A DNA stretch of 64,000 bases. Origin: JAVDCA01 sp035293985 (GTDB lineage Bacteria > Pseudomonadota > Alphaproteobacteria > Rhizobiales > Xanthobacteraceae). The position numbers were made by a program, and so were the translations under genes. This document shows, piece after piece, positions 27,082-35,290 of the stretch (positions within the stretch are counted from its first letter, which is position 1; each line of letters opens with the position of its first letter). The stretch spans positions 1 through 64,000 of the forward strand of contig DATGLS010000032.1 in assembly GCA_035293985.1 (NCBI GenBank), given 5' to 3'. Below the pieces are notes generated by a model. It did not search any database. It was not told the DNA's origin and worked only from the letters and a program-made list of their open reading frames with translations.

Positions 27082-27771
27082 TACCGGATCGAGCCCGGCA
27101 GCGCGCCAGACCGCGTCGCCTTCGGCGCGCGTGAGCGAGGCGATGAGCGCGTTTGCCTCCTCGCGCGCCTTGCTGGCGGCCGGAATCGCCGCCGCGTAGA
27201 CCGTGTAGTTCTGCACCGCTGCCGGCAACGGCCCGGCGATCGCGACGCCCTTGATGGCGACGAGCTCGCTGAGAAAGCTGATGCCCAATTCGGCGGTGCC
27301 GTCCGCGACCAGCTCGGCGACGTGATGGCCGTTGCGGCCGAGCGCCGCCTTGGCGTTGACGGCCGGCGCGATGCCGAGCCGTTCGAGCAGCTTGGCGAAA
27401 TAGGCCGCCGCCGATCCGCCCGCGGCCGGATCGCTGTAGGAGACGCAGCGCGCCGCGACCAGCGCCGCGGAGAGGCTTTCGGGCGAGGCGAGATCCGGCA
27501 TCGGCGCGCCCTGCCGGATGCAGACCGCGAGGCCGGCGCGGGCGATCTCGGCCGTGCTGCCGGGGACGAGCGCGTCACCGAGGGCCGCCAGGGCGGCTGG
27601 CGACAGGATCAGCACGTCGGTCGGCTCGCCGGATTTGAAGCGGTCGGAGATCGCACCGACCGTATTGTAGATGGCGCTTACCGTGTTGCCGCTGGCGACG
27701 GCGAAATCGGCGAACAGCTTGGCGAGCGCCATCTGTGGCGCACGGGCGCTGAGAACTTTCAGGTCGCTCAT
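27076..27771 (-). CDS. ModA-like substrate-binding protein without signal peptide
   Basis: This 231-residue protein has the type II periplasmic binding fold of molybdate-binding proteins: LKVLSARAPQMALAKLFADF, TVGAISDRFKSGEPTDVLIL (the oxyanion-contacting segment), YSDPAAGGSAAAYF and ELGISFLSELVA. There is no signal peptide or lipobox, so it may be cytoplasmic or a ligand-binding domain doing another job. No ModB or ModC gene is adjacent. It is divergent from the marR-maiA operon, with a heptad-repeat hairpin in between. Confidence 0.75.
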   Translation of the reverse strand: MSDLKVLSARAPQMALAKLFADFAVASGNTVSAIYNTVGAISDRFKSGEPTDVLILSPAALAALGDALVPGSTAEIARAGLAVCIRQGAPMPDLASPESLSAALVAARCVSYSDPAAGGSAAAYFAKLLERLGIAPAVNAKAALGRNGHHVAELVADGTAELGISFLSELVAIKGVAIAGPLPAAVQNYTVYAAAIPAASKAREEANALIASLTRAEGDAVWRAAGLDPVS

Positions 27772-27785
27772 GGTTTGTCAGGGGA

Positions 27786-27872
27786 AGCGAGTGGCGAATG
27801 GCGACTAGAGCCGCAAGCCTAGCATTCGCCCGTGGGTGTCCGCCATTCGCTACTCGCCATTCGCTATTCGCG
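27786..27872. repeat. Heptad-repeat hairpin H2
   Basis: The left arm is GCGAGTG GCGAATG GCGACTA (27787-27807). The right arm CGCCATTCGCTACTCGCC continues to 27872. Translating it gives SAIRYSPFAIR, an artefact that lengthens the marR frame. It lies in the divergent region between the ModA-like gene and marR. Confidence 0.85.
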
Positions 27873-27985
27873 ATTTTGTTCGCCGCCGTCGCGGGCCCGT
27901 TGCGCAAGCGCGCAAGTTCCTGCATCCTCAGGCGGGTCAATTGGAATTGTTCCAAAAATCAGTCCCGCAACGCCGGAGGGCGACG

Positions 27986-28510
27986 GTGGACGAGGCCGCG
28001 GCCGAGACGGAGGAGGCCCGCCGAGGCGCGCCCGACGAGGCGCCGCTCAAGCTGGAGCAGTTCCTGCCCTATCGGCTCAACGTGCTGGCAAGCCTGGTGT
28101 CGCAGGCGCTCTCGCGGATCTACGTCGAGCGCTACGGCCTCGGCGTGCCCGAGTGGCGCGTGCTGGTGACGCTCGGCCAGTTCGGGGTCATGACCGGCAA
28201 GGCGATCGGCGCGCACAGCCACATGCACAAGACCAAGGTGTCGCGCGCGGTGGCCGAGCTGGAGAAGCGCAAGCTCGTGGCGCGGCGCGCCAACCGCGCG
28301 GACCTGCGCGAGTCGTTTCTCTCGCTCACGCCGGCCGGGCGCGCCATCTACGAGGAGCTCGCACCTGGTGCGCTCGAGTTCGCCCGCCGCCTTGCCGAGG
28401 TCGTCGACCCGCAGGATCGCGCCGCCTTCGAGCGCGCGATGCAGCGGCTGACCGAACGCTCGCGCGCGATGGTCATGGAATTCGCCAAGCTGAAATCGGA
28501 GATGCCGTGA
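27986..28510 (+). CDS. MarR-family transcriptional regulator
   Basis: This 174-residue winged-helix regulator is read from GTG 27986, which has GGAGGG seven bases upstream. The frame continues back to 27836, but that part is translated repeat DNA. The winged helix includes EWRVLVTLGQFGVMTGKAIG, the recognition helix HKTKVSRAVAELEKRKLV and the wing RRANRADLRESFLSLTPAG. The stop overlaps the start of maiA (GTGA), so the two are one operon. Control of the maiA step or an aromatic-acid pathway is a reasonable inference. Confidence 0.9.
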   Translation: MDEAAAETEEARRGAPDEAPLKLEQFLPYRLNVLASLVSQALSRIYVERYGLGVPEWRVLVTLGQFGVMTGKAIGAHSHMHKTKVSRAVAELEKRKLVARRANRADLRESFLSLTPAGRAIYEELAPGALEFARRLAEVVDPQDRAAFERAMQRLTERSRAMVMEFAKLKSEMP

Positions 28511-29139
28511 AGCTCTACACTTATTTCCGTTCCTCCGCCGCCTACCGGGCGCGCATCGCGCTCAACCTCAAGGGCGTCGCCTTCGAGACCGCGTCGATCC
28601 ACCTGACCAAGGGCGGCGGCCAGCAGTTCAAGCCGGAGTTTCGCGCCATCAATCCGCAGGCGCGCGTGCCCGCGCTCGCGGTCGACGGCGGCGTGCTGAC
28701 GCAATCGCTCGCGATCATCGAATATCTCGAGGAGATGCACCCGCAGCCGCCGCTGCTGCCGGCCGATCCGGTCGACCGCGCGCATGTGCGCGCCATCGCC
28801 CAGGCGATCGCCTGCGACATCCACCCGCTCAATAATACCTCGCCGCTCTTCTACTTGAAGAACACGCTCAAGCACGACCAGGAGACGATCAACGCCTGGT
28901 ATGCGCACTGGATCACGGTCGGGTTCGAGGCGGTCGAGATGCTGCTGCGGCCGGGGCCCTACGCCTACGGCGCGCAGGTCACCCTCGCCGACGTCTGCCT
29001 GGTACCGCAAGTCGCAAACGCGCGGCGCTTCAACGTGCCGCTCGCCAAGTTTCCGAAGATCGTCGCGGTGGATGCCGCCTGCCTGAAGCTTCCCGCGTTC
29101 GAGAAGGCGCGGCCGGAGAACCAGCCGGACGCGGAATGA
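28507..29139 (+). CDS. maiA: Maleylacetoacetate isomerase (zeta-class GST)
   Basis: This 210-residue glutathione-dependent enzyme isomerises maleylacetoacetate to fumarylacetoacetate (or maleylpyruvate analogues) in tyrosine/homogentisate or gentisate breakdown. The N-terminal thioredoxin-like domain carries the zeta signature SSAAYRARIAL, with the catalytic Ser near residue 9. NPQARVPALAVDGGVLTQSLAI binds glutathione, and an all-alpha domain with ACDIHPLNNTS follows. GTG start at 28507 overlaps the marR stop by four bases. Other homogentisate genes are not in the window. Confidence 0.93.
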   Translation: MKLYTYFRSSAAYRARIALNLKGVAFETASIHLTKGGGQQFKPEFRAINPQARVPALAVDGGVLTQSLAIIEYLEEMHPQPPLLPADPVDRAHVRAIAQAIACDIHPLNNTSPLFYLKNTLKHDQETINAWYAHWITVGFEAVEMLLRPGPYAYGAQVTLADVCLVPQVANARRFNVPLAKFPKIVAVDAACLKLPAFEKARPENQPDAE

Positions 29140-29143
29140 GAGC

Positions 29144-29223
29144 TGCGAGTAACGAATGGGGAAGAGCGAATAGCGAGACCGTCCGACGACCTGTTCGCTA
29201 TTCGCCACTCGCTATTCGCCCTT
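29144..29223. repeat. Heptad-repeat hairpin H3
   Basis: The left side contains GCGAGTA ACGAATG and GCGAATA. The right arm TTCGCTATTCGCCACTCGC runs to 29223. It fills the gap between the convergent stops of maiA (29139) and the L,D-transpeptidase (29225). Confidence 0.8.
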
Positions 29224-29224
29224 C

Positions 29225-29905
29225 CTAGATCGAACGTCCAGGCGGGAGAACGACGACGGTGGCGCCGAGCCGGACCCGGCTATAGAGATCGATCACGTCC
29301 TCGTTGGTCATGCGGATGCAACCGGACGAGATGGCCTGCCCGATATATTCCGGCTGGTTGGTGCCGTGAATGCGGTAGAGCGTGTCCTTGCCGTTTTCGT
29401 AGAGATAGATGCCGCGCGCGCCGAGCGGGTTGCGCGGGCCACCGGCAACGCGCGACGGGTAGGGTCCGAGCCGCTCCTGGATCTCGGGGGTTGGAATCCA
29501 ATCCGGCCACTCCGCCAGCCGGCCGACCTGCGCCACACCCGACCAGGCCATGCCCGCCTCGCCCACCGTGACGCCGTAACGGATCGCCTTGCCCCTCGCC
29601 GTCACGTAATAGAGAAATCGCTCGCCCGTATCGATGACGATCGTGCCCGGCTTTTCCGAACCGCTGTAGTCGACGAGGTGTCGTTGATAGGTTTCGGGGA
29701 TCGTTGCCTGCGCATAAGGCGCATGCGCCAGCAACGCCTTGTCGCGCTGCGTCTGGTGGATGTCCGACGCGGGATCGAGCGTCGCATTCGTCCCACTATT
29801 GCAACCTGCAAGAAACAAGCCGATCGCCCCGACGGCGAGCGACGCCAACCAACGCACACACATGAACGTTCGAGCCCCCGCGGAATCTCGCATCAGTTCT
29901 ATCAC
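29225..29905 (-). CDS. L,D-transpeptidase (YkuD/ErfK domain), lipoprotein-like
   Basis: This 226-residue cell-wall enzyme has an N-terminal hydrophobic segment ending in a lipobox-like LFLAGC (cysteine near residue 35). The YkuD domain is typical: VIDTGERFLYYV, YGVTVGEAG, GGPRNPLGARGIYLY and the active site IHGTNQPEYIGQAISSGCIR with the catalytic Cys. Such enzymes make 3-3 peptidoglycan cross-links or attach proteins to peptidoglycan in the periplasm. Confidence 0.92.
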   Translation of the reverse strand: MIELMRDSAGARTFMCVRWLASLAVGAIGLFLAGCNSGTNATLDPASDIHQTQRDKALLAHAPYAQATIPETYQRHLVDYSGSEKPGTIVIDTGERFLYYVTARGKAIRYGVTVGEAGMAWSGVAQVGRLAEWPDWIPTPEIQERLGPYPSRVAGGPRNPLGARGIYLYENGKDTLYRIHGTNQPEYIGQAISSGCIRMTNEDVIDLYSRVRLGATVVVLPPGRSI

Positions 29906-30081
29906 CGATCGCTCACTCGAAAAACATGAAACTCATGTGGATTTGCTACCGCTGAATACCTAATGCCTCTCGGTCTTGGAGGATGCGGGGGGCATCGAGG
30001 CGATCGCTTTGCAAAGGCGCGCCGGAATATAGTGCGCGGCCCACCCTGCTCATCGAGGATTACCGGAGGAAGGGAAACGCC

Positions 30082-31070
30082 ATGAATGTGCTGCGTCGTG
30101 CGATCGCAATCGCCGCCCTGTCGGCGTTTTCGACCGGGCTCGCCGCGCGCAGCCGCGCGCGGACGCAGATGCGGCGGCTTTTCCCAACCGAGCCATCCGC
30201 ATAATCGTGCCGTTTCCGGCGGGCGGCCCCTCGGATGTGCTCGCGCGACTGATCGGGCAGAAGATGAGCGAAGATTGGGGCCAGCCGGTCGTGATCGAGA
30301 ACCGACCGGGCGGCAACACGGTGATCGGCGCGCAGGTCGTCGCGAAGGCGGCGCCGGATGGCTACACCATGCTGATGGCGATCGATTCGACGCTGACGAT
30401 GAACCAGTATCTCTACCGCACGCCGCCCTACAATCCGCTCACCGATTTTGCGCCGATCACGCTGGTGGCGAAGACCATGCAGCTCTTGATGGTCAATGCG
30501 GCGAGTGACGTGAAGACCGTGCAGGACCTGATCGCCAAGGCCAAGGCGCAGCCTGGCAAGCTCAACTATGGCGCCGGCACCATCACGACCAAGCTCACCG
30601 GCTACATGTTCAACAAGGCCGCCGGGATCGACACCGTGCTGGTGCCGTACAACGGCAGCGCGGAGGTCACCCATGGTCTGCTGACGCGCAGCGTCGAGTT
30701 CGCGCTCGACGGGCCATCGGCCGCAGCCTCGCTGATCCAAGCCGGGCAGTCTCGCGTGCTCGCGAAGTTCGACGGGCGTCCCTTTCCGCTGGCGCCCGAC
30801 GCGCCGAACGTCAGCGCAGTCGTTCCGAACCTGGACGAGATCGTCGTCTGGCTGGGCCTGGTCGCGCCCAAGGGCACGCCGCCGGTGATCGTCGAGAAGC
30901 TTGCGCGCGAGGTCGCGAAGGTCCTGCTCGACCCTGCCATCAAGGCGAAGGCTGACGCGGCGGGTCTCTATCCGGCGACGGATACGCCCGGGGAATTCGC
31001 CGAGTTCATCCGCAAGGAGGCGGCGCGCTGGTCCAATGTCGTGGCCGAAAGCGGCATGAAGTACGATTGA
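30082..31070 (+). pseudogene. Tripartite tricarboxylate transporter binding protein (TctC/Bug) with frameshift
   Basis: A signal peptide is encoded from ATG 30082 (MNVLRRAIAIAALSAFSTGLA, with GGAGGAAGGG upstream). The frame then runs into a stop at 30204. The mature Bug domain is in another frame, readable from about 30159 (ADADAAAFPNRAIRIIVPFP) to the stop at 31070. The frames must be joined inside the CG-rich tract 30141-30162; one missing base (or two extra) would do it. The rest is intact, with AGGPSDVLARLI, VIENRPGGNTVIGAQ, DGYT, LNYGAGT and a normal C-terminus. It is either a recent mutation or a sequencing error. No TctA or TctB gene is adjacent. Confidence 0.8.
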
Positions 31071-31333
31071 CCCGTCGGTGGCCGGTAGGGGCCCGATGAC
31101 GTGATCTCATCGGAGCTGCTCTGCGCTCAACGGGAATTCTGGGGATGCGCGAGTGACAGGTCGAGAACTTCGCGCGAGTGCGCCAAGCGATAAATAGCCT
31201 GTCTATTCAGCTACTTATGAGCGAGATCTGCGCGGGCGCCTCAGCCGGGCTTCACCATTTTACCGCCCAAAAAAGCGCCAACTTTGCCGCATTTCGTGTA
31301 TATTACGCATGGTGATTTGGGGCCGCGACGCAC
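31071..31333. other. Intergenic region upstream of the DUF2778 gene
   Basis: This 263-bp region carries no gene I can support. It becomes AT-richer toward 31255-31310 (ATTTTACCGCCCAAAAAAGC and CGTGTATATTACGCATGG), where a promoter for the downstream gene is plausible, but no clear -35/-10 pair is visible. Confidence 0.4.
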
Positions 31334-32482
31334 GTGGGGTGCGCCGCCTTGGAAATCGGGGGACGGGGACTCTTGGTTCGTGTGGGCGTGGCGTCGGTTG
31401 CCGCGGGCTCGGCGGGACTGACATTGGTCTTCAGTCTGTGCGCCTGGATGATGTTCGGCGGCGAGCCGGCGTCCGTCGGAGTGCGCGCGCAGACCGCGGT
31501 GCTGCCGGCCGGGATCGCGAGCGCGGCGCCGTCGCGCTTCGCATCCCTGAGCCGCACCACGTTCGAGTCCCGCTGGGCGACCGATAGATCTTCCGACACT
31601 CATTCTTACGACACATCGGCCACCACGGCGTCGGCCCCCTCCTCGTTCGATCACCGGTTCGCGTCAGAGTCGCCCGCACCGCCCACCAGGTCATTGCGGC
31701 CGTCGACGACCTTCAACAACCGCTTCGCCGGCGTGACCCCGGTGGGCCTCCCGCCCAACCGCTTCACGCTGGCGTCCGTGCCGGCGATCGTGCAGCCCGC
31801 CACGGTGGCGCCCGCTCCCGCGCCGCATGCCGCCGCGCGCGCGCTGCTCGCGCGCATCGCCCCCAAGGGTGCCGAGCATCACGAGCATCCGGCGGCCGCG
31901 CCCTACCGGGTCGCGAGCCTCACCGCCTACGCGCCGGCCGATACGGCGAGCCGGAATACGGCGATCGATGATTCGCTGCTGAAGACGATGACGCCGCACG
32001 ATCCGGCACCGAAGGACGCGGCGAACCCGGACATGAGCCACACGGCGATCTACGACATCACCGGGCACACGGTCTATCTCCCGGGCGGGCGGCGCCTCGA
32101 GGCGCATTCCGGCCTCGGCGAGCACATGGACGACCTCGGCTCCGTCAACCTGCGCGACCTCGGTCCGACACCGCCGGGCGTCTACGACCTCACCATGCGC
32201 GAGCGAAGCTTCCATGGCGTCGACGCGATCCGTCTCAATCCGGCGGACAATACCAAGATGTACGGCCGCGACGGCATTCTGGCGCATCCCTACATGCTCG
32301 GGCCGAACGGCCAGTCGAACGGCTGCCTGTCGCTCAAGGATTATGACGCATTCCTCGCCGCCTTCCGCCGCGGCGAGTTCAACCGCCTCGTGGTGGTCGA
32401 GCGACTCGACGAAGCGCCCGCCGGACAGACGGCGACCGGATGGATCGCCGAGAAGCTCCGGGGACTGTTCGGCCGGTCGTAA
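31334..32482 (+). CDS. DUF2778 (Tlde1-like L,D-transpeptidase fold) domain protein
   Basis: This protein of up to 382 residues has a GTG start at 31334; other starts are possible. A hydrophobic anchor VASVAAGSAGLTLVFSLCAWMMF is followed by a long Ser/Pro/Ala-rich, low-complexity periplasmic stretch (about residues 45-235). A C-terminal DUF2778 domain begins AIYDITGHTVYLPGGRRLEAHSG. The catalytic-type motif is LAHPYMLGPNGQSNGCLSL, with His and Cys arranged as in L,D-transpeptidases. The DUF2778 family includes Tlde1 type VI effectors that edit peptidoglycan, but anchored, non-effector members are common in Rhizobiales. It is convergent with an unknown gene pair. Confidence 0.82.
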   Translation: MGCAALEIGGRGLLVRVGVASVAAGSAGLTLVFSLCAWMMFGGEPASVGVRAQTAVLPAGIASAAPSRFASLSRTTFESRWATDRSSDTHSYDTSATTASAPSSFDHRFASESPAPPTRSLRPSTTFNNRFAGVTPVGLPPNRFTLASVPAIVQPATVAPAPAPHAAARALLARIAPKGAEHHEHPAAAPYRVASLTAYAPADTASRNTAIDDSLLKTMTPHDPAPKDAANPDMSHTAIYDITGHTVYLPGGRRLEAHSGLGEHMDDLGSVNLRDLGPTPPGVYDLTMRERSFHGVDAIRLNPADNTKMYGRDGILAHPYMLGPNGQSNGCLSLKDYDAFLAAFRRGEFNRLVVVERLDEAPAGQTATGWIAEKLRGLFGRS

Positions 32483-32510
32483 GGCAAGGGCGCAGACTGG
32501 CGCGGATCGA

Positions 32511-33158
32511 CTACCGCAGCCGGTCGAGCGCGTCGATCGCGGATGGACCCGTCGAGACGCCGGGGCCGACCTTGTCGAAGATGTCCAACCGGCCGCCGGC
32601 GGCGTACCCGCGGTAGATGTCGTCGAACACCGCGATCGCATCGCTTCTGTGCTGTCCGTAAGCCGGTGCATCGCGATCGACATCGAGGAAAGCCTAATAG
32701 CCGTTCGCGCCGAGCCCCATGACGACTAGAGTCTCGCCGCCACCTCTCCAGAGATAATTGTGCACCAGCGCAAAGCCCGATTGATCATCGCGCAGGTGGG
32801 CCGCGAGCCCGCGCGCGGCGGCGAAGAAGAGCAGGATGTCGTTGAGATTCTCCGACAGCGTGAGCGTCCCGAACGTGAAAAGGTGCGCAGCCTCGTCATA
32901 AACGCATCGGCCGATGGCGGGCGCTTCCGACCACGACAGCACGGAGCGCACCACTTGGCGGTATGACCTGTCGAGCCAACTATCGACCCGGCTCAGAACA
33001 GGCGGAAGATCCGTGTCCCACGCGAAGTCGCGCCATCGGCCGCCGATGCCCTCCCAGTCGTGCCAATGGGACGCCTTCTGCGGCTGGGCCGCGAGGTAGG
33101 ACATCAGTGCCGCGCGCTCGATCGCGACCTGCGCCAACCCCGCGTACGGCTCGGACAT
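32511..33158 (-). pseudogene. Unknown gene, possibly interrupted by an in-frame TAG (full extent)
   Basis: The 154-codon frame starting at 33158 ends at TAG (32694-32696). The same frame then continues without interruption for 60 more codon-like triplets to TAG at 32511-32513. That extension has mostly G/C third positions and protein-like content (VFDDIYRGYAAGGRLDIFDK and PSAIDALDRLR). It looks like the C-terminal part of a ~215-residue protein split by one nonsense change. Alternatives are stop readthrough or an unrelated remnant. Confidence 0.45.
32694..33158 (-). CDS. Conserved-looking hypothetical protein, 154 residues
   Basis: I do not recognise this family. The protein is acidic-aromatic with many Trp (SHWHDWEGIGGRWRDFAWD, DSWLDRSYRQVVRSVLSW), no signal peptide and no obvious membrane helix; ILLFFAAARGLAAHL is a short hydrophobic patch. 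It starts one base after the stop of the 71-residue membrane protein gene upstream, so the pair is translated together. Its stop may be a premature TAG (see the 32511-33158 entry). It is convergent with the DUF2778 gene. Confidence 0.6.
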   Translation of the reverse strand: MSEPYAGLAQVAIERAALMSYLAAQPQKASHWHDWEGIGGRWRDFAWDTDLPPVLSRVDSWLDRSYRQVVRSVLSWSEAPAIGRCVYDEAAHLFTFGTLTLSENLNDILLFFAAARGLAAHLRDDQSGFALVHNYLWRGGGETLVVMGLGANGY

Positions 33159-33159
33159 G

Positions 33160-33375
33160 TCATGGCCTCTTGGTCATCATCATGATCAGGCCACCGACCA
33201 AGCCCAGCAGCCCACCCGCCAGACCGAGGTTTTCCAAAATCAGAACCGGCGTCGACTGGGCTTCGCTGCCGGTCGACATATTGATGACCGCCAATGCGGT
33301 CGCCCCGCCGCCGATCAGCGCCATCCTGCGGCCTGAGGGGGCTTTTTCGGACTTGCCAGCTTGCTTGTCGCTCAT
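33160..33375 (-). CDS. Small membrane protein, 71 residues
   Basis: A charged N-terminus (MSDKQAGKSEKAPSGRR) is followed by a hydrophobic segment ALIGGGATALAVI and a second glycine-rich one ENLGLAGGLLGLVGGLIMMM ending in a basic tail. This gives two potential membrane helices. There is no recognised family. Its stop is one base from the start of the 154-residue protein gene, arguing for a two-gene functional unit. Confidence 0.6.
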   Translation of the reverse strand: MSDKQAGKSEKAPSGRRMALIGGGATALAVINMSTGSEAQSTPVLILENLGLAGGLLGLVGGLIMMMTKRP

Positions 33376-33477
33376 CGATCCCCCACCAATGCGGCTTATC
33401 TCACTTGGTGGGGGCGGCAGGCAAAAGGTTCATTGTCGGTGCCGCGACCAAGCTCGAGCGGTAGCGGCACGTGGCGT

Positions 33478-33696
33478 TCATTTGCCCTGCATGCAACGGT
33501 CGACAGCGGCCTGGAATGCCGGAACCTGTCGAACATCGACGATGCACGAGCTTCCGGCCGGAGGATCAGAGATTTTGCAGTTCGCGCCCCGGAACTGTGC
33601 GCGCACGATTGCCCGACACTCCGCAGCCGATTTCGCCGCGTAGGCGGGCAACCCGCCGATCACGATCGAAAGCACGACGATCGGCGCCATCTTCAT
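33478..33696 (-). CDS. Small secreted protein with four cysteines
   Basis: The protein has 72 residues with a signal peptide (MKMAPIVVLSIVIGGLPAYA). The mature ~52 residues have cysteines in AAECRAIV, GANCKI, SSCIVD and DRCMQG, so two disulfides are likely. The fold and role are unknown. AT-rich sequence with GGGGTGAAAT precedes the ATG, giving an acceptable ribosome site. It is separate from the gene pair at 32694-33375. Confidence 0.6.
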   Translation of the reverse strand: MKMAPIVVLSIVIGGLPAYAAKSAAECRAIVRAQFRGANCKISDPPAGSSCIVDVRQVPAFQAAVDRCMQGK

Positions 33697-33733
33697 ATTT
33701 CACCCCCCTTTCGCCGGGTGGACAGCAGTCGCC

Positions 33734-33816
33734 TGTAGCTCGGACGAGGCGCAGCGTCGACCTCCGGGGAGGCTTCTCCCGGATATCGCTTTGCTCATCG
33801 CTCTACGAGGCTACCC
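33734..33816. repeat. REP-like palindromic element R6
   Basis: CTGTAGCTCGGACGAGGCGC at the left and CATCGCTCTACGAGGCTACC at the right flank the shared core CTCCCGGATATCGCTTTGCT. This is a diverged copy between the secreted-protein gene and the beta-CASP gene. Confidence 0.65.
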
Positions 33817-33823
33817 GGCCTTG

Positions 33824-35245
33824 CTATAGATCGAAGCTCTGATTGAGCGTCGGCATCTCGACTTTCGTCTTACCGAGCTGCGCCGCGAACGCCTGCATGG
33901 CGTCCTCCTCGCCGTGGGTGAGGAACGTGCGCGTCGCGCCCGTCTGCTCCAGCCATTTCGACAGCGTGGCCTGATCGGCGTGGGCCGAGAAGCCGCCGAT
34001 GGTGTGGATCTTGGCTTTGACCGGGACCGTGTCGCCGAGAATGCGCACCGGATTCTGCCCGTCGATGATCTGCCGCGCCAGCGTTCCGATGGCCGCAAAG
34101 CCGACGAAGATGACGCTGCAGTCTTCGCGTGAAATGTTGTGCCTGAGGTGATGCAGCACCCTGCCCCCGGTCGCCATGCCGGATCCGGCCATGATGATCG
34201 CACCGCCGCGGACATTGTTCAGCGCCACCGACTGCGCCCTGTCGCGGGTGAAGTGCAGGCCAGGCAGCGCGAGCGGATCGCGGCCCTCGCGAAACAACGG
34301 CACGGCCTCCGGCCGCAAGTCGTCGAGGTGATGCGCAAAAACCTCTGTCGCCGAAATCGCCATGGGCGAGTCGACGAAGACCTGCATCGACGGCTTCAAG
34401 CGGCTTTTGGCGATCCCCTGGTTGAGGAAAAAGAGGAGCTCCTGGGCGCGCTCGAGCGCGAAGGCCGGGATGATGACGTTGCCGCCGCGCCCGAGCGCAT
34501 CGGCAACCGCGCTGTAGAACTCGTCGACCGATGCAGCCATCGTCTTGTGGAGTCGATCGCCGTAGGTGGTCTCGATCACGGCCACGTCCGCGCGCGGCGG
34601 CGGTGCCGGCGGCGGAAGCAAGGGATCCGTGCCGTTGCCGAGGTCGCCGGACAGGACGAGGCGCACCGTGCGGCCGGCTTCCGTCAGCTCGAGCAGGATG
34701 CTGGCCGAGCCGAGGATGTGTCCGGCGCTCACGAACGTCGCGCGGATGCCCTGAGCAAGATCGATCGGCTCGCCATAGCGCGCGCTGCGCTTGAACGCCT
34801 CGAGGCTCTTATTCGCATCGGCCACCGTATACAAAGGCTCCGGCGGCTTGGAGCCCGGCATGGCCCCTGGCTTCGACCCTTCCGCCTCGCCGTCCGCGCC
34901 GTGGTGCGGCCGGTGCGAGTTCGACCCCGCCTCCTCCTGCAGGTGGGCAGCGTCCAGCATGACCAGCTTCGCGAGCTCGCGGGTCGCGCCGGTCGCGATG
35001 ATCTCGCCGCGAAACCCGCGCCTGGCCAGCAGCGGCAGCCGTCCGCAATGATCGAGATGGGCGTGGGTCAGCAGCACGACGTCGATCCCGGCGGCATCGA
35101 AGCCGAAGTCGCCAGCATTCTCCTCGGCGAGCGCGCGGCTGCCCTGAAACAGCCCGCAATCGATCAGAATGCGCCGGCCGGCGCATTCGACGAGGTGGCA
35201 TGACCCGGTGACGTCGCGATCAGCCCCGTGAAACGAGAGTTTCAA
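33824..35245 (-). CDS. Metallo-beta-lactamase/beta-CASP family RNase-like protein
   Basis: This 473-residue protein has an N-terminal MBL fold with motif 2 THAHLDHCG (residues 60-66), motif 3 SAGHILGSA and motif 4 LSGDLGNG. The beta-CASP insertion has IETTYGDRLHK, VIIPAFALERAQELLFFL and VFVDSPMAI. The C-terminal zinc-binding segment is GGFSAHADQATLSKW and ends with LTHGEEDAMQAFA. This matches the bacterial and archaeal YSH1/CPSF73-like group acting on RNA. A Gly/His/Pro-rich insertion sits near residues 105-135. It lies last in a same-strand run after the LOG and maleate-isomerase-like genes (45-bp gap). Confidence 0.9.
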   Translation of the reverse strand: MKLSFHGADRDVTGSCHLVECAGRRILIDCGLFQGSRALAEENAGDFGFDAAGIDVVLLTHAHLDHCGRLPLLARRGFRGEIIATGATRELAKLVMLDAAHLQEEAGSNSHRPHHGADGEAEGSKPGAMPGSKPPEPLYTVADANKSLEAFKRSARYGEPIDLAQGIRATFVSAGHILGSASILLELTEAGRTVRLVLSGDLGNGTDPLLPPPAPPPRADVAVIETTYGDRLHKTMAASVDEFYSAVADALGRGGNVIIPAFALERAQELLFFLNQGIAKSRLKPSMQVFVDSPMAISATEVFAHHLDDLRPEAVPLFREGRDPLALPGLHFTRDRAQSVALNNVRGGAIIMAGSGMATGGRVLHHLRHNISREDCSVIFVGFAAIGTLARQIIDGQNPVRILGDTVPVKAKIHTIGGFSAHADQATLSKWLEQTGATRTFLTHGEEDAMQAFAAQLGKTKVEMPTLNQSFDL

Positions 35246-35290
35246 AACACGTCTCCTGCGAAAGTGGATGCGAAGTAGCGGCGGAAACGA

